Source: an uncultured Pseudomonadota bacterium
GTDB lineage: Bacteria > Pseudomonadota > Alphaproteobacteria > RF32 > CAG-239
Assembly: GCA_902494875.1 (NCBI GenBank)
Contig: CABUUO010000001.1
Location: 259,671 to 323,670, forward strand
Length of the DNA stretch: 64,000 nucleotides
Reading direction: 5' to 3'
Positions 8,039 through 16,129 of the stretch are shown one piece after another. The position numbers were made by a program, and so were the translations under genes. The notes beneath the pieces were generated by a model. It had not been told where the DNA came from. It did not search any database and saw nothing but the letters and a program-made list of their open reading frames with translations. Each line of letters starts with the position of its first letter. Within the stretch, counting starts at the first letter, position 1.

Positions 8039-9373
8039 ATGACTAATTTTGAAGATTTGGGTTTGCCCGAAAATATACTGCATTCACTTAAACGCATCGG
8101 TTTTATCTCTCCTACGCCGATTCAGGAAAAGGCCATTCCCGTTATTATGGAAGGACATGACGTTTTGGGTTCGGCTCAGACCGGCACCGGCAAAACCGGC
8201 GCTTTCGGTATTCCGATGCTGGCGCAAATCTGGGCAGGCAACGAAAGTCTCGGGCTGGTTCTTACCCCTACCCGTGAACTTGCACAGCAGGTTTTAACCA
8301 ACCTCAAACAACTTATCGGCGCCAATGCCGAAATAAAAACCGCATTGCTGATCGGCGGAGATTCCATGCCCAAACAGCTTCGTCAGCTGCAAAACAAACC
8401 GAGAGTGATTGTCGGCACGCCGGGACGCGTGAACGATCACCTGAAACGGGGCAGCCTCAGACTTACAAACACAAAATTTCTGGTTTTGGACGAAACCGAC
8501 AGGATGCTGGACATGGGATTCGGCATCCAACTGGACGAGATTGCCAAATATCTGCCGGCTGAACGTCAGACACTGATGTTCTCCGCCACTCTGCCTAACA
8601 ACATTATGACCCTGTCCAAACGTTTTCTGCGTAACCCGATACGCATTGCCGTCGGTTCAACCCACACTCCGATTGAAAAAATTCATCAGGAGCTGATTAA
8701 AACTTCAGAGGCCATGAAATACGGCGAATTGATGAATCAACTGCAAAAACGCGACGGATCGGTTCTGGTCTTTGTCAAAACCAAATATGCGGCAGAAAGG
8801 CTGGCTCGAAAACTCGGCAAAGAAAATCAAAGCGCCGACGCCATTCACGGCGATTTGCGCCAAAGCCGCCGCGACCGTGTTATTGCCGGTTTCAGAGCTC
8901 AAAAATACCGCATTCTGGTGGCGACTGACATTGCGGCCAGAGGATTGGACATTCCGCATATTCAGTATGTTATCAACTATGATTTGCCGCAGTGTCCCGA
9001 AGATTACATCCACCGTATCGGACGAACGGCACGCGCCGGTGCCGAAGGAACCGCCATTAACTTGTTGACACCTCAGGACAACTCCAAATGGAAAGCCATT
9101 TACAAACTGATTAACCCGTCCAACCAGGAAAAGGAAACGCTTACGGACGGAAATTATCCGATTTCGGCAGAGCCTCTGAAAGGTTTTGAACTGCCCCAAA
9201 AAAGTAAGACCAAAATAAAAACGGCACCGAAAAATCCGTTTAAGCCTTTTGCTCCCGACAAAAAAGCAAAAAACAGGAACAAATTCAACAAAAATACGCG
9301 CGGATTTTCGGCGGCCGCCAATTCCAGCGGCGGAAGGCCGTACAACCGCTCCGCTTCCCTACGGGCGGCATAA
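8039..9373 (+). CDS. DEAD-box RNA helicase, RhlE-like
   Basis: 444 aa. ATP-dependent RNA unwinding, probably in RNA decay or ribosome assembly. The motifs appear in order: Q motif FEDLGL...PTPIQ, AQTGTGKT, PTRELAQQ, TPGRV, motif II, SAT, ATDIAARGLDIP and HRIGRTARAG. A basic, Asn/Ser-rich tail of about 75 residues follows, as in RhlE proteins. Motif II reads DETD (residues 151-154) instead of DEAD. The Asp-Glu pair that binds Mg-ATP is kept, so activity is expected. It has a long structured leader and a strong terminator after the stop. Confidence 0.93.
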   Translation: MTNFEDLGLPENILHSLKRIGFISPTPIQEKAIPVIMEGHDVLGSAQTGTGKTGAFGIPMLAQIWAGNESLGLVLTPTRELAQQVLTNLKQLIGANAEIKTALLIGGDSMPKQLRQLQNKPRVIVGTPGRVNDHLKRGSLRLTNTKFLVLDETDRMLDMGFGIQLDEIAKYLPAERQTLMFSATLPNNIMTLSKRFLRNPIRIAVGSTHTPIEKIHQELIKTSEAMKYGELMNQLQKRDGSVLVFVKTKYAAERLARKLGKENQSADAIHGDLRQSRRDRVIAGFRAQKYRILVATDIAARGLDIPHIQYVINYDLPQCPEDYIHRIGRTARAGAEGTAINLLTPQDNSKWKAIYKLINPSNQEKETLTDGNYPISAEPLKGFELPQKSKTKIKTAPKNPFKPFAPDKKAKNRNKFNKNTRGFSAAANSSGGRPYNRSASLRAA

Positions 9374-9377
9374 GCCA

Positions 9378-9402
9378 AACCCCGCCTGACCGGCGGGGTT
9401 TT
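9378..9402. terminator. Intrinsic terminator after the RNA helicase
   Basis: A 9-bp stem AACCCCGCC/GGCGGGGTT with loop TGACC (9387-9391), followed by TT. It lies 4 bp after the helicase stop and probably also blocks convergent transcription. Confidence 0.85.
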
Positions 9403-9429
9403 CCTTGCTTTGAAGCATGTGAGAAAATA

Positions 9430-9936
9430 TCAGGCGCGAAGAGTTTCCAAACTGTTTTGAAACTCTTTCATCAGCGGGGAAAAGCCATTGTCGTTGGCCT
9501 TTTGTTCTTCTTTGGCGGGACCGGTTTTTATTTTGCCGTTTTCTGCCAGATAGAGGTTATAATCGGAACAAAAACTTTCCAATGTATGCTTCTTGTCCAT
9601 CTTAAAATAGCAGTCCAGCGCCATTACGGCATAGTCTCTGGGCTTGCAGACCATAATGTTGAGTTTGTCGAGCAGTTCTTTCTTGCGCTCTATTTTGCTG
9701 ACCTGATTCAGCTGGTGATAAGTATTGACAATTCTTGGTTCAAAAGCCTTTATCTGGCATCTGGCTTTACAACTTTCTAAAGAGGCTACTGCAGAATTCG
9801 TCGGCAGACGCAGTTCTTTCAGACTGCACTTGCCTCCAATTGCCTTATGCAGATGTTCAAACAATTGGTCTTTGGTCAGGTTTCCGGCGGCCAGAGCTTC
9901 GGCGAAAGCATAACCGTTTGATTTTTTATCCATCAT
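9430..9936 (-). CDS. Hypothetical protein
   Basis: 168 aa, not recognised. Predicted mostly helical and soluble. It contains EALAAGNLTKDQLFEHLHKA near the N-terminus and five cysteines (KCSLKEL, ESCKARCQ, MVCKPRD, ALDCYF) without a clear metal-binding spacing. Its start has a good upstream AGGGGGTT-like ribosome binding site (AACCCCCT on plus at 9940-9947). It is monocistronic and convergent with the RNA helicase. Confidence 0.6.
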   Translation of the reverse strand: MMDKKSNGYAFAEALAAGNLTKDQLFEHLHKAIGGKCSLKELRLPTNSAVASLESCKARCQIKAFEPRIVNTYHQLNQVSKIERKKELLDKLNIMVCKPRDYAVMALDCYFKMDKKHTLESFCSDYNLYLAENGKIKTGPAKEEQKANDNGFSPLMKEFQNSLETLRA

Positions 9937-10032
9937 AATAACCCCCTGTCAATCTGAAGCGGTATATTTAAAATATATCACAAAAAATTCACATTCACAA
10001 GGATTAATCCGCCCGCAAAGCCTTTAATTTCT

Positions 10033-11352
10033 TTATTTTTTCACAAAAAAAACCTTGACTTTTTCAAACCATTTTTTATAGAACGGCGTAAAATATTCCG
10101 CGGGCAGTCTTTTGTCTTTAAACTGATAATATACATTGCCTTTGACGGTTTGAACCCGCAGCGGATCTTTTTCAATGGTCACCGAAGTTTTGCGCTCGAC
10201 CGGGAGCTTCAGCAACGTCAGATTAGCACAGTTAAGCAGGATTAAACGTCCCCGGCAGCCGCGCGCGGCCCGCAGATATTCTATTCCCGACTCACTAAAA
10301 TCGGCCGTACCGTTGAAATTTTCGCCGATTTTGACAACCTGAAGCGAGGGACAGCCGAGTAAATTTAATTTTCCACGGGTATGCGCGCCCAGCTCCAGCC
10401 GGGATACGGTCTTGGAGTTGCTTAAATCCAACTCGCCGTTAAACTCGTTTCTGATTTTTATTTTACGTGCGCCGTGAATGTCATCATGACTGCTGACGCT
10501 TATTTTTCCCTTGCAGTCGTCGCCAATCTCCAGCCCCGGAACATGGACGCCGTCAATATGAAGATTGCCGCGAAAAGAGTTGCCGATCTTAATGTTGCGG
10601 CGCCCCCAGTTTTTTTCAAGACTGATATCCGCATAGCAGTAATATCCGATATCTAAATGATGAAAACAGGAGTTTTTGACATTTAAAATTCCACTGAAGA
10701 CGTCGCCGATATGCAGACTGAAGCACTTCAGAGAATCATTCAGACTCAGTTCACAACGGCAATTGTCAGCAATGTCAATATGTTTGAGGCTGGTACGGGC
10801 CGCGTTGATGCTGCCGACAAAGCCCTCCCTGATAACCAGCCGCTCGATATAGGGATTGTCCCTAAGGTCAATAATCAGATTGCAGCCCGGGCCTATAACC
10901 AGTTTTTTGACGGCCGCACGCGACAGGTTCAGCGCGGCGCCCTTGGTTTCCGGACGGATATGCAGAACGCGTTTTTTATACTTGTTGACCAAAACGGAAG
11001 CATTGGAAACGTTTCCGCTTAAAACCCGATCCAGTTCTTTTTCACTGAGATAAAAATTTTCTCCCGAAGCAGGCTGATAAACCGAGAGTTTCAGATCTTT
11101 GGCGGCCTCGGGCGTCATGGAGAGGCGGTTGTTTCTGATGAACTTAATCAGTTCAAGCCGGCCGACGTCAGAAAGTTTTTCTCCATTATATCCGCCGACA
11201 CGGGATATTTTATCGTTGCAGACGTCTACGACGCCCTGAATTTCTTCACTCTTGTCGCGGAGCAGAACCGAACAGTTTTTACCCGAGATGCGGCTCATGG
11301 TATAATTGCTGCCCAGACGGTAGTGACTTTTGTTTTCGGTTGCAGAATTCAT
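10033..11352 (-). CDS. Predicted beta-solenoid repeat protein
   Basis: 439 aa, no family recognised. From about residue 165 to 390 the chain is built of imperfect 22-24-residue repeats of the form L-x-I-G-x-x-F/C-x-G-x-L/I-x-V plus a short turn. Examples are LHIGDVFSGILNV, LDIGYYCYADISL, IKIGNSFRGNLHI and VKIGENFNGTADF. Such spacing of hydrophobics and glycines suggests stacked beta coils. The N-terminal 150 residues are non-repetitive, and the C-terminus is basic and hydrophobic (KKWFEKVKVFFVKK). No signal peptide. Function unknown. Confidence 0.7.
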   Translation of the reverse strand: MNSATENKSHYRLGSNYTMSRISGKNCSVLLRDKSEEIQGVVDVCNDKISRVGGYNGEKLSDVGRLELIKFIRNNRLSMTPEAAKDLKLSVYQPASGENFYLSEKELDRVLSGNVSNASVLVNKYKKRVLHIRPETKGAALNLSRAAVKKLVIGPGCNLIIDLRDNPYIERLVIREGFVGSINAARTSLKHIDIADNCRCELSLNDSLKCFSLHIGDVFSGILNVKNSCFHHLDIGYYCYADISLEKNWGRRNIKIGNSFRGNLHIDGVHVPGLEIGDDCKGKISVSSHDDIHGARKIKIRNEFNGELDLSNSKTVSRLELGAHTRGKLNLLGCPSLQVVKIGENFNGTADFSESGIEYLRAARGCRGRLILLNCANLTLLKLPVERKTSVTIEKDPLRVQTVKGNVYYQFKDKRLPAEYFTPFYKKWFEKVKVFFVKK

Positions 11353-11429
11353 GGCAAAATATTCCTCTTGCGATTAAGGTTTGGGAGATATTTAATCGCA
11401 ATCGGCAGAAAATCCACACCCGGAACAAA

Positions 11430-12212
11430 TTATTTTTTATTTTTTTTCGCTTCGGCTTCCAGCATTTTATATTCGAAATACTTGGCAATCTTTAAAAAAC
11501 GAAAATAAGCCATGGTCGTGGAATTTATGAAGCCCCACCAGCCGTCAAAACAGTTGCGGCGGCCGATGTAATAAGTCAGAAACTGACGCGGAAACTCGGT
11601 CAGCAGACGCAAGCGCGAATATTTTTTATTGGTGGCAACCGCGGTCTTCACCAACTCGTTGGTATAGACGTTCAGTTTGTTCCACAGATGAAACAGATCC
11701 AAATAGGAATAGTGATAAATTTCATGCCGGAGCTGTGCCGGTTTAACACCGGAACGCAGTACGACCCGGTCATGGGTCAGATCATCGGGCATATTGCCGC
11801 CGGTTTTACGATTATAAAGCCGCACCAGATTGTAGCGCCTCGTAAACGGACGCGGTCTGACATAACCGGGATACATATTGCCGATTTTTACCTTATAGGC
11901 CAAGGCTGCCGGCGCGGTTTTGATTTTGTTTATTTCTTCAATGAGCCCGGGTGAAAGAACTTCATCCGCATCCAGAGAGAGCACCCAGTCGTTGGAGCAT
12001 TGGTTCTCGGCAAAATTTTTCTGCGACGAAATGTTTTTCCATTTGTTGAATATGAATTTTGCACCGAACGATTTGGCTATTTCTTCAGTTTTGTCGGTAC
12101 TGCCGCTGTCCACGACAACAATCTCGTCCGCCACCCCAGACGCGGCGGCCAAAGTCTGCGGCAGTCTTTTTTCTTCATTAAGCGTGATTATGTAAACAGA
12201 TAACGCGGGCAT
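11430..12212 (-). CDS. Glycosyltransferase family 2, WaaE/KdtX-like
   Basis: 260 aa. GT-A fold transferase acting at the cytoplasmic face of the membrane on an envelope glycan or LPS core. Visible are LSVYIITLNEEKRLP, the nucleotide-binding DEIVVVDSGSTDKTEEIA and the DxD-type SLDADEVLSP. The long-loop features of WaaE-like enzymes follow (RPFTRRYNLVRLYNR, HEIYHYSYLDL). It has a good ribosome binding site, AGGATGAGAT, before the ATG. It lies 88 bp after the glycerol-1-phosphate dehydrogenase gene and may share its transcript. The exact acceptor is unknown. Confidence 0.85.
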   Translation of the reverse strand: MPALSVYIITLNEEKRLPQTLAAASGVADEIVVVDSGSTDKTEEIAKSFGAKFIFNKWKNISSQKNFAENQCSNDWVLSLDADEVLSPGLIEEINKIKTAPAALAYKVKIGNMYPGYVRPRPFTRRYNLVRLYNRKTGGNMPDDLTHDRVVLRSGVKPAQLRHEIYHYSYLDLFHLWNKLNVYTNELVKTAVATNKKYSRLRLLTEFPRQFLTYYIGRRNCFDGWWGFINSTTMAYFRFLKIAKYFEYKMLEAEAKKNKK

Positions 12213-12300
12213 ATCTCATCCTATTGTAAAAAAATTCAGTCGGGATGATGATAAAATAAATTCCGGCAGACTTTAACCGCTTATTGAAAGTTATGCAGAG

Positions 12301-13374
12301 CTATTGTATCAGACGCTTCAAAATCGGGTCGGTTTCGACATAGGTTATGGCGCGTTCCAGGCTCTCCTTCTCCGACAAAACCGTATAATAATCTTTTTTT
12401 ATCAACGGAGCAAAGTGCAGCGCCTTGACAAAATCTTCCCGGTTCAGCGGATCCTGCGCGGCATAGTCAAAAAAGCCGGTCGCCCGCAAAAATTCGCGCA
12501 CTCCTTCCAGGCTCGGGTTATTTTGCAGCAAAGCGCACAGATAAGTTGCCACACCGACCTGAAGCCCGTGCATCCGCGGCCGCCGGGCAACATCGTCCAG
12601 CGCATGGGAAATCAGATGTTCGGAACCAGACGCCGGTCTGGAAGTCCCGGCAATTTCCATGGCAATGCCGCTGATAAGGAGAGACGTGGTCAGCCCCCGC
12701 TGAAATTCTGGCAAACTGATGTCCGTAACCCGGCGGATGAGCAAAATGTCCAGCGAATTATAAGCCATCAGCGCCGCAAAATCGTTATAACGTTCATAGC
12801 CTTTGCGAAAAGCCGACTTCCAGTCCCACAGCGCCGTGACTTTGGAAATCATGTCGCCGATGCCGGAATAAAGGCAGATTTTGGGGCTGTTGCGAATAAC
12901 ATCCAAATCCACCACAACGCCGAACGGAATACCCGACTTGACGCTCTTGCGCCGACCGTCCACAAGCAGCGAGGTATTGGGGCTGCAAAAGCCGTCGTTA
13001 GAGGTTGAAGTGGGCACCGAAATAAAGGGCTTTTTCAGCAGATGCGCACAATATTTGGCAAAATCAAGCGCTTTTCCGCCACCGATACCGACGATGGCAT
13101 CGGTATTGCGCGGCAGATTGAAAGCAACCTTGTCGACCTCCTCAATGTTAATGTATTTGACGTCCTGCTTATAAACGACTTCTATGTCGTGCTGTTCAAA
13201 TCCCTTGGAAAGTTTGCCGCCGATGATATCTTCCATTCCCTCGCTCCAAAAGAGGGCAACGTTTGACAACCCCTTGTCGACCAGATATTTGCCGATGCGG
13301 GCGGTTTTGCCGTAGCCTATTTTTAAGAGATAGGGAATGTTAATCTGTCTGTTGGGGTAGAACTGGTATTGCAT
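12301..13374 (-). CDS. sn-Glycerol-1-phosphate dehydrogenase-like (EgsA/AraM family)
   Basis: 357 aa, metal-dependent alcohol dehydrogenase superfamily. Family members reduce dihydroxyacetone phosphate to sn-glycerol-1-phosphate, the archaeal lipid stereoisomer, which some bacteria also make. Visible are the NAD(P)-binding GIGGGKALDFAKYCA, the G1PDH-type VPTSTSNDGFCSP, and metal ligands in a HLISHALD segment with a later HGLQVGVATYLCALL. It starts 1 bp after the stop of the HAD phosphatase gene, so the two are one unit. A related 3-dehydroquinate-synthase-like activity cannot be excluded without alignment. Confidence 0.8.
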   Translation of the reverse strand: MQYQFYPNRQINIPYLLKIGYGKTARIGKYLVDKGLSNVALFWSEGMEDIIGGKLSKGFEQHDIEVVYKQDVKYINIEEVDKVAFNLPRNTDAIVGIGGGKALDFAKYCAHLLKKPFISVPTSTSNDGFCSPNTSLLVDGRRKSVKSGIPFGVVVDLDVIRNSPKICLYSGIGDMISKVTALWDWKSAFRKGYERYNDFAALMAYNSLDILLIRRVTDISLPEFQRGLTTSLLISGIAMEIAGTSRPASGSEHLISHALDDVARRPRMHGLQVGVATYLCALLQNNPSLEGVREFLRATGFFDYAAQDPLNREDFVKALHFAPLIKKDYYTVLSEKESLERAITYVETDPILKRLIQ

Positions 13375-13375
13375 A

Positions 13376-14029
13376 TTACATCTCCTTCAGATAGGCATAT
13401 ATATCCTCAAAATCGTCAAAGCGACAGGTTCGGATATGCCGCTTACGGCATTCTTCCAGCAATATCCTTTTGGCAAAAACGACGTCGGCCGCAGCCGCGG
13501 GGGCAATATCCGGCGGCCCGTCCCCGGCAAAGACGACGCGATACCCCTCCTTTCTGACTTTTTTGACCAGAGCGGCTTTGGATATGCCCACTTCCGAATC
13601 ATAAAAAGGGCTGCCCTTTGCCGGCGGAAACATTTTCAAACCGAAATCCGGGCTGTAGGCGCCATGGTTGGTTACCAGACGGATGCCGTATTCTCTTATA
13701 TAAGCGCCGATAATCCGCTCGATGTAATAATCACAGCCGGCAGAGCAGATATAAAAAGGAATGTTTTTTTCGCTGCACAGCGCCGCCGTTTTTACAAAAG
13801 CGGGATCAAAAGGAATCTCTTTGATAAAAGCGTCAAAGGCAGCCGCCGGCTCGCGAATGCGGGAAAAAATCAGATTCAAAGCCTCAAGATGGCTCAGTTT
13901 TCCGTCAAGATAGCGCTGCCAGGGTTCAAGGGCTTCCGCATCAAGCCAGCGCTCAGAAACATACCAGAAGAAATCTTCCGGCGTCAGGGTTCCGTCAAAA
14001 TCACTGATAAGGGCTGTCTGTATGCTCAT
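13376..14029 (-). CDS. MtnX-like HAD-IB family phosphatase
   Basis: 217 aa. Visible are the HAD motif I ISDFDGTLTPEDFF, the small-residue motif II YICSAGCDYY, a lysine region FPPAKGSPFYD and motif IV VVFAGDGPPDIAPA. It resembles MtnX and phosphoserine-phosphatase-like hydrolases. It is the first gene of the minus-strand unit with glycerol-1-phosphate dehydrogenase (1-bp gap), so its substrate is probably a small phosphorylated polyol or an intermediate of that pathway. This is inferred from context only. Confidence 0.8.
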   Translation of the reverse strand: MSIQTALISDFDGTLTPEDFFWYVSERWLDAEALEPWQRYLDGKLSHLEALNLIFSRIREPAAAFDAFIKEIPFDPAFVKTAALCSEKNIPFYICSAGCDYYIERIIGAYIREYGIRLVTNHGAYSPDFGLKMFPPAKGSPFYDSEVGISKAALVKKVRKEGYRVVFAGDGPPDIAPAAAADVVFAKRILLEECRKRHIRTCRFDDFEDIYAYLKEM

Positions 14030-14137
14030 GGGCGGCCTTTCGCTGATGTATATATAATAATTAGCACATCAGGCTTTATTTTTCCATATTTTTTTGTTAG
14101 GCTTCAACATCCGTAACAAAAAAGGCTTAAACACAAT

Positions 14138-15175
14138 ATGACGCTTTTAATATTTTTTGCCGTAATGGCGATATCCGTATCTTTTCTGTGTTCGGTTATG
14201 GAAGCGGCTCTCCTTTCCATTACGCCGAGCTATATTGCCCAGCTGGAAGACAAAAAACCCAAGCTTTACAAACAGGTTTCCAATCTGAAGCAAAACATTG
14301 ACAATCCGCTGGCGGCGATTTTATCGCTGAATACCATTGCGCATACCGTCGGTGCAACCGGCGTCGGCGCCCAAGTGGCCGACATGTACGGACAGTCTTA
14401 TATTGGCCTGGCCTCGGGCGTAATGACAATAGCCATTCTGGTTCTGTCGGAAATTCTGCCCAAAAGCATCGGCGCCAAATATTGGAAAAAACTGATTCCG
14501 TCAATGGTCGTTACCCTGCACATCATGATGTTTCTGCTGGCTCCTTTTTTGTGGGTTTCCAAGTTGATTACCCGTTGGTTTGATTCCAGCGGGGAAGAAT
14601 CCGACATTAAGGACGAAATCAAAGCGCTGGCCAAGATGGGACGCGACGAAAAGATTATCGACGAAAACAAATACCGCGTTATCGCCAATGTGGTCAATCT
14701 GCAGGAAGTCAAGGTCAAAGACATTATGACACCGCGGATTGTCGTCCATTCGGTGCCGCCCCGAATGACCATTAAGGCGTTTGACCAGTTTATTTCAACT
14801 TCGCCTTTTTCCAGATTTCCGATTATTGACGAACAGCAGCAGCTGTTTTTGGGCTATATCCACAAATCAAGCTCTTATAAGGCCAAAGACGACGAGCTTG
14901 TCGACGACTATGCGCGGCCGATGCGCAGTTATTCAACCGAAGCCAGACTGGAAGACGTTCTTTCCAAAATGATTGACGACCGCAACCATATGGCGCTGGT
15001 TATCGACCAGTTTGAGAACTGGGCCGGTATTGTAACGCTGGAAGACATTATAGAAACCATTCTCGGCAAAGAAATCGTCGATGAAACCGATCAGGTGCCC
15101 GACATGCGCCTGTATGCCAAAATCAAATGGAAGAAAAAAAGAGAGCTCCGCGGCATCAAAACCCCCGGCGAATAA
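14138..15175 (+). CDS. CNNM-domain (DUF21) membrane protein with CBS pair
   Basis: 345 aa. N-terminal DUF21/CNNM membrane domain of about 150 residues (segments near residues 1-20, 60-80, 90-105 and 125-145), then a CBS pair (about residues 195-310: VKDIMTPRIVVHSV, FSRFPII, NHMALVIDQFENWAGIVTLEDIIETILG). Relatives are transporters or regulators for Mg2+/Co2+ (CorB, TlyC/HlyC-like). The CorC_HlyC C-terminal domain is absent; the protein ends in a short basic tail. Monocistronic, with a terminator directly after. Confidence 0.9.
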   Translation: MTLLIFFAVMAISVSFLCSVMEAALLSITPSYIAQLEDKKPKLYKQVSNLKQNIDNPLAAILSLNTIAHTVGATGVGAQVADMYGQSYIGLASGVMTIAILVLSEILPKSIGAKYWKKLIPSMVVTLHIMMFLLAPFLWVSKLITRWFDSSGEESDIKDEIKALAKMGRDEKIIDENKYRVIANVVNLQEVKVKDIMTPRIVVHSVPPRMTIKAFDQFISTSPFSRFPIIDEQQQLFLGYIHKSSSYKAKDDELVDDYARPMRSYSTEARLEDVLSKMIDDRNHMALVIDQFENWAGIVTLEDIIETILGKEIVDETDQVPDMRLYAKIKWKKKRELRGIKTPGE

Positions 15176-15180
15176 CGACA

Positions 15181-15206
15181 GGCCTCCCTCTCCGGGAGGC
15201 TTTTTC
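15181..15206 (+). terminator. Intrinsic terminator
   Basis: GCCTCCC/GGGAGGC stem (15182-15188 and 15194-15200), loop TCTCC, then TTTTT. It lies 6 bp after the CNNM gene. Confidence 0.85.
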
Positions 15207-15289
15207 ATATGCACAACTAAAGGTCAGGCTGTAAAACGCGCTCCGGCAACTACATTGATACGGAGCACACAATCAGACAGGAGGCCGCG

Positions 15290-15541
15290 ATGGGCAAAAC
15301 AGAAAATCCGTTCTGGAGCGAAAACGTCAAAACGCATTTTCACACTACGCCGGGAATTTTCAAACAAAACGCGCAGGAAGTCGTGGAAGAACTGCTGAGA
15401 AGCGCCGACAACGATCCGGCGCTGGCCCTGCACCGGCTGGTCTTTTATATGAACCGCGCCGGAAGCAGGCTTGAAAACGCCAGACAGCTTGCCATGGCAA
15501 AAGAACAGCTTGAAAATATGATTGCCCTCAGACGGCATTGA
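15290..15541 (+). CDS. DUF3175-like small protein
   Basis: 83 aa. The FWSENVKTHF opening, the GIFKQNAQEVVEELLRSAD middle and the LHRLVFYMNRAGSRLENAR end match the layout of DUF3175 proteins (W-S-x-x-V, GVF, SL-x-x-SA, F-Y-x-NRAG). Function in that family is unknown. A strong ribosome binding site, AGGAGG, lies at the usual distance. It is followed by hsp20 after 41 bp, so the pair may be co-transcribed as stress genes. Confidence 0.7.
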   Translation: MGKTENPFWSENVKTHFHTTPGIFKQNAQEVVEELLRSADNDPALALHRLVFYMNRAGSRLENARQLAMAKEQLENMIALRRH

Positions 15542-15582
15542 TTTTTTCATATTTTATAACCTCTATTTTCCGGAGAAAACAA

Positions 15583-16065
15583 ATGAGAAACGATATCAGT
15601 ACAACCAATAATGACGAAAATCAGCAAAAGGTGCAAATTCACAATGCGCCCGGTCATGAACTCAGGTCTTTTTTCAACCATGTCTGGAATATGATCGATT
15701 TTCCTCATCACGGCGAAATCAGCGACATGGAGCCTAAAATCGAGATTATGAACAACAAGGAAGAGGTCGTCGTTTCCGCAGAGATGCCGGGCGTCAAGGA
15801 AAACGACATTGATTTGCAGATTTCTTCTGACGGATATCTGACCATCAGCGGCGAAAGACGCCAGAAAAACGAAGACACCGGCAACGGCAGCTATTTTTCC
15901 GAGATTTATTACGGAAAGGTTTCCAGAACCGTTCCCCTGCCCTGGGATTTGAATTACGACAAAGCGGACGCGGAGTTCAGCGACGGCATATTGAAAGTTT
16001 CCATCCCCAAAACGCAGGTTGAAAAACAAAAGGTGAAAAAAATCAGCGTGAAGAAAAGCAAATAA
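15583..16065 (+). CDS. Small heat shock protein, Hsp20 family
   Basis: 160 aa. ATP-independent holdase that binds unfolding proteins in the cytoplasm. The alpha-crystallin domain spans about residues 50-150 (IEIMNNKEEVVVSAEMPGV, LTISGERR, GILKVSIPK), with an N-terminal arm and a lysine-rich tail. The ATG at 15583 is chosen because GGAGAAAACAA precedes it. An in-frame TTG at 15538 would add 15 residues but has no ribosome binding site. Confidence 0.93.
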   Translation: MRNDISTTNNDENQQKVQIHNAPGHELRSFFNHVWNMIDFPHHGEISDMEPKIEIMNNKEEVVVSAEMPGVKENDIDLQISSDGYLTISGERRQKNEDTGNGSYFSEIYYGKVSRTVPLPWDLNYDKADAEFSDGILKVSIPKTQVEKQKVKKISVKKSK

Positions 16066-16074
16066 ATTTTGCAA

Positions 16075-16107
16075 AATAAAAGTCCTGATTGTCAGGACTT
16101 TTATTTT
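16075..16107. terminator. Bidirectional terminator between hsp20 and the 548-aa gene
   Basis: A 14-bp perfect stem AATAAAAGTCCTGA/TCAGGACTTTTATT with a 3-nt loop TTG. A and U tracts flank it in both directions, between convergent genes. Confidence 0.9.
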
Positions 16108-16129
16108 TGTATAGAAAGCCAAATTATAT

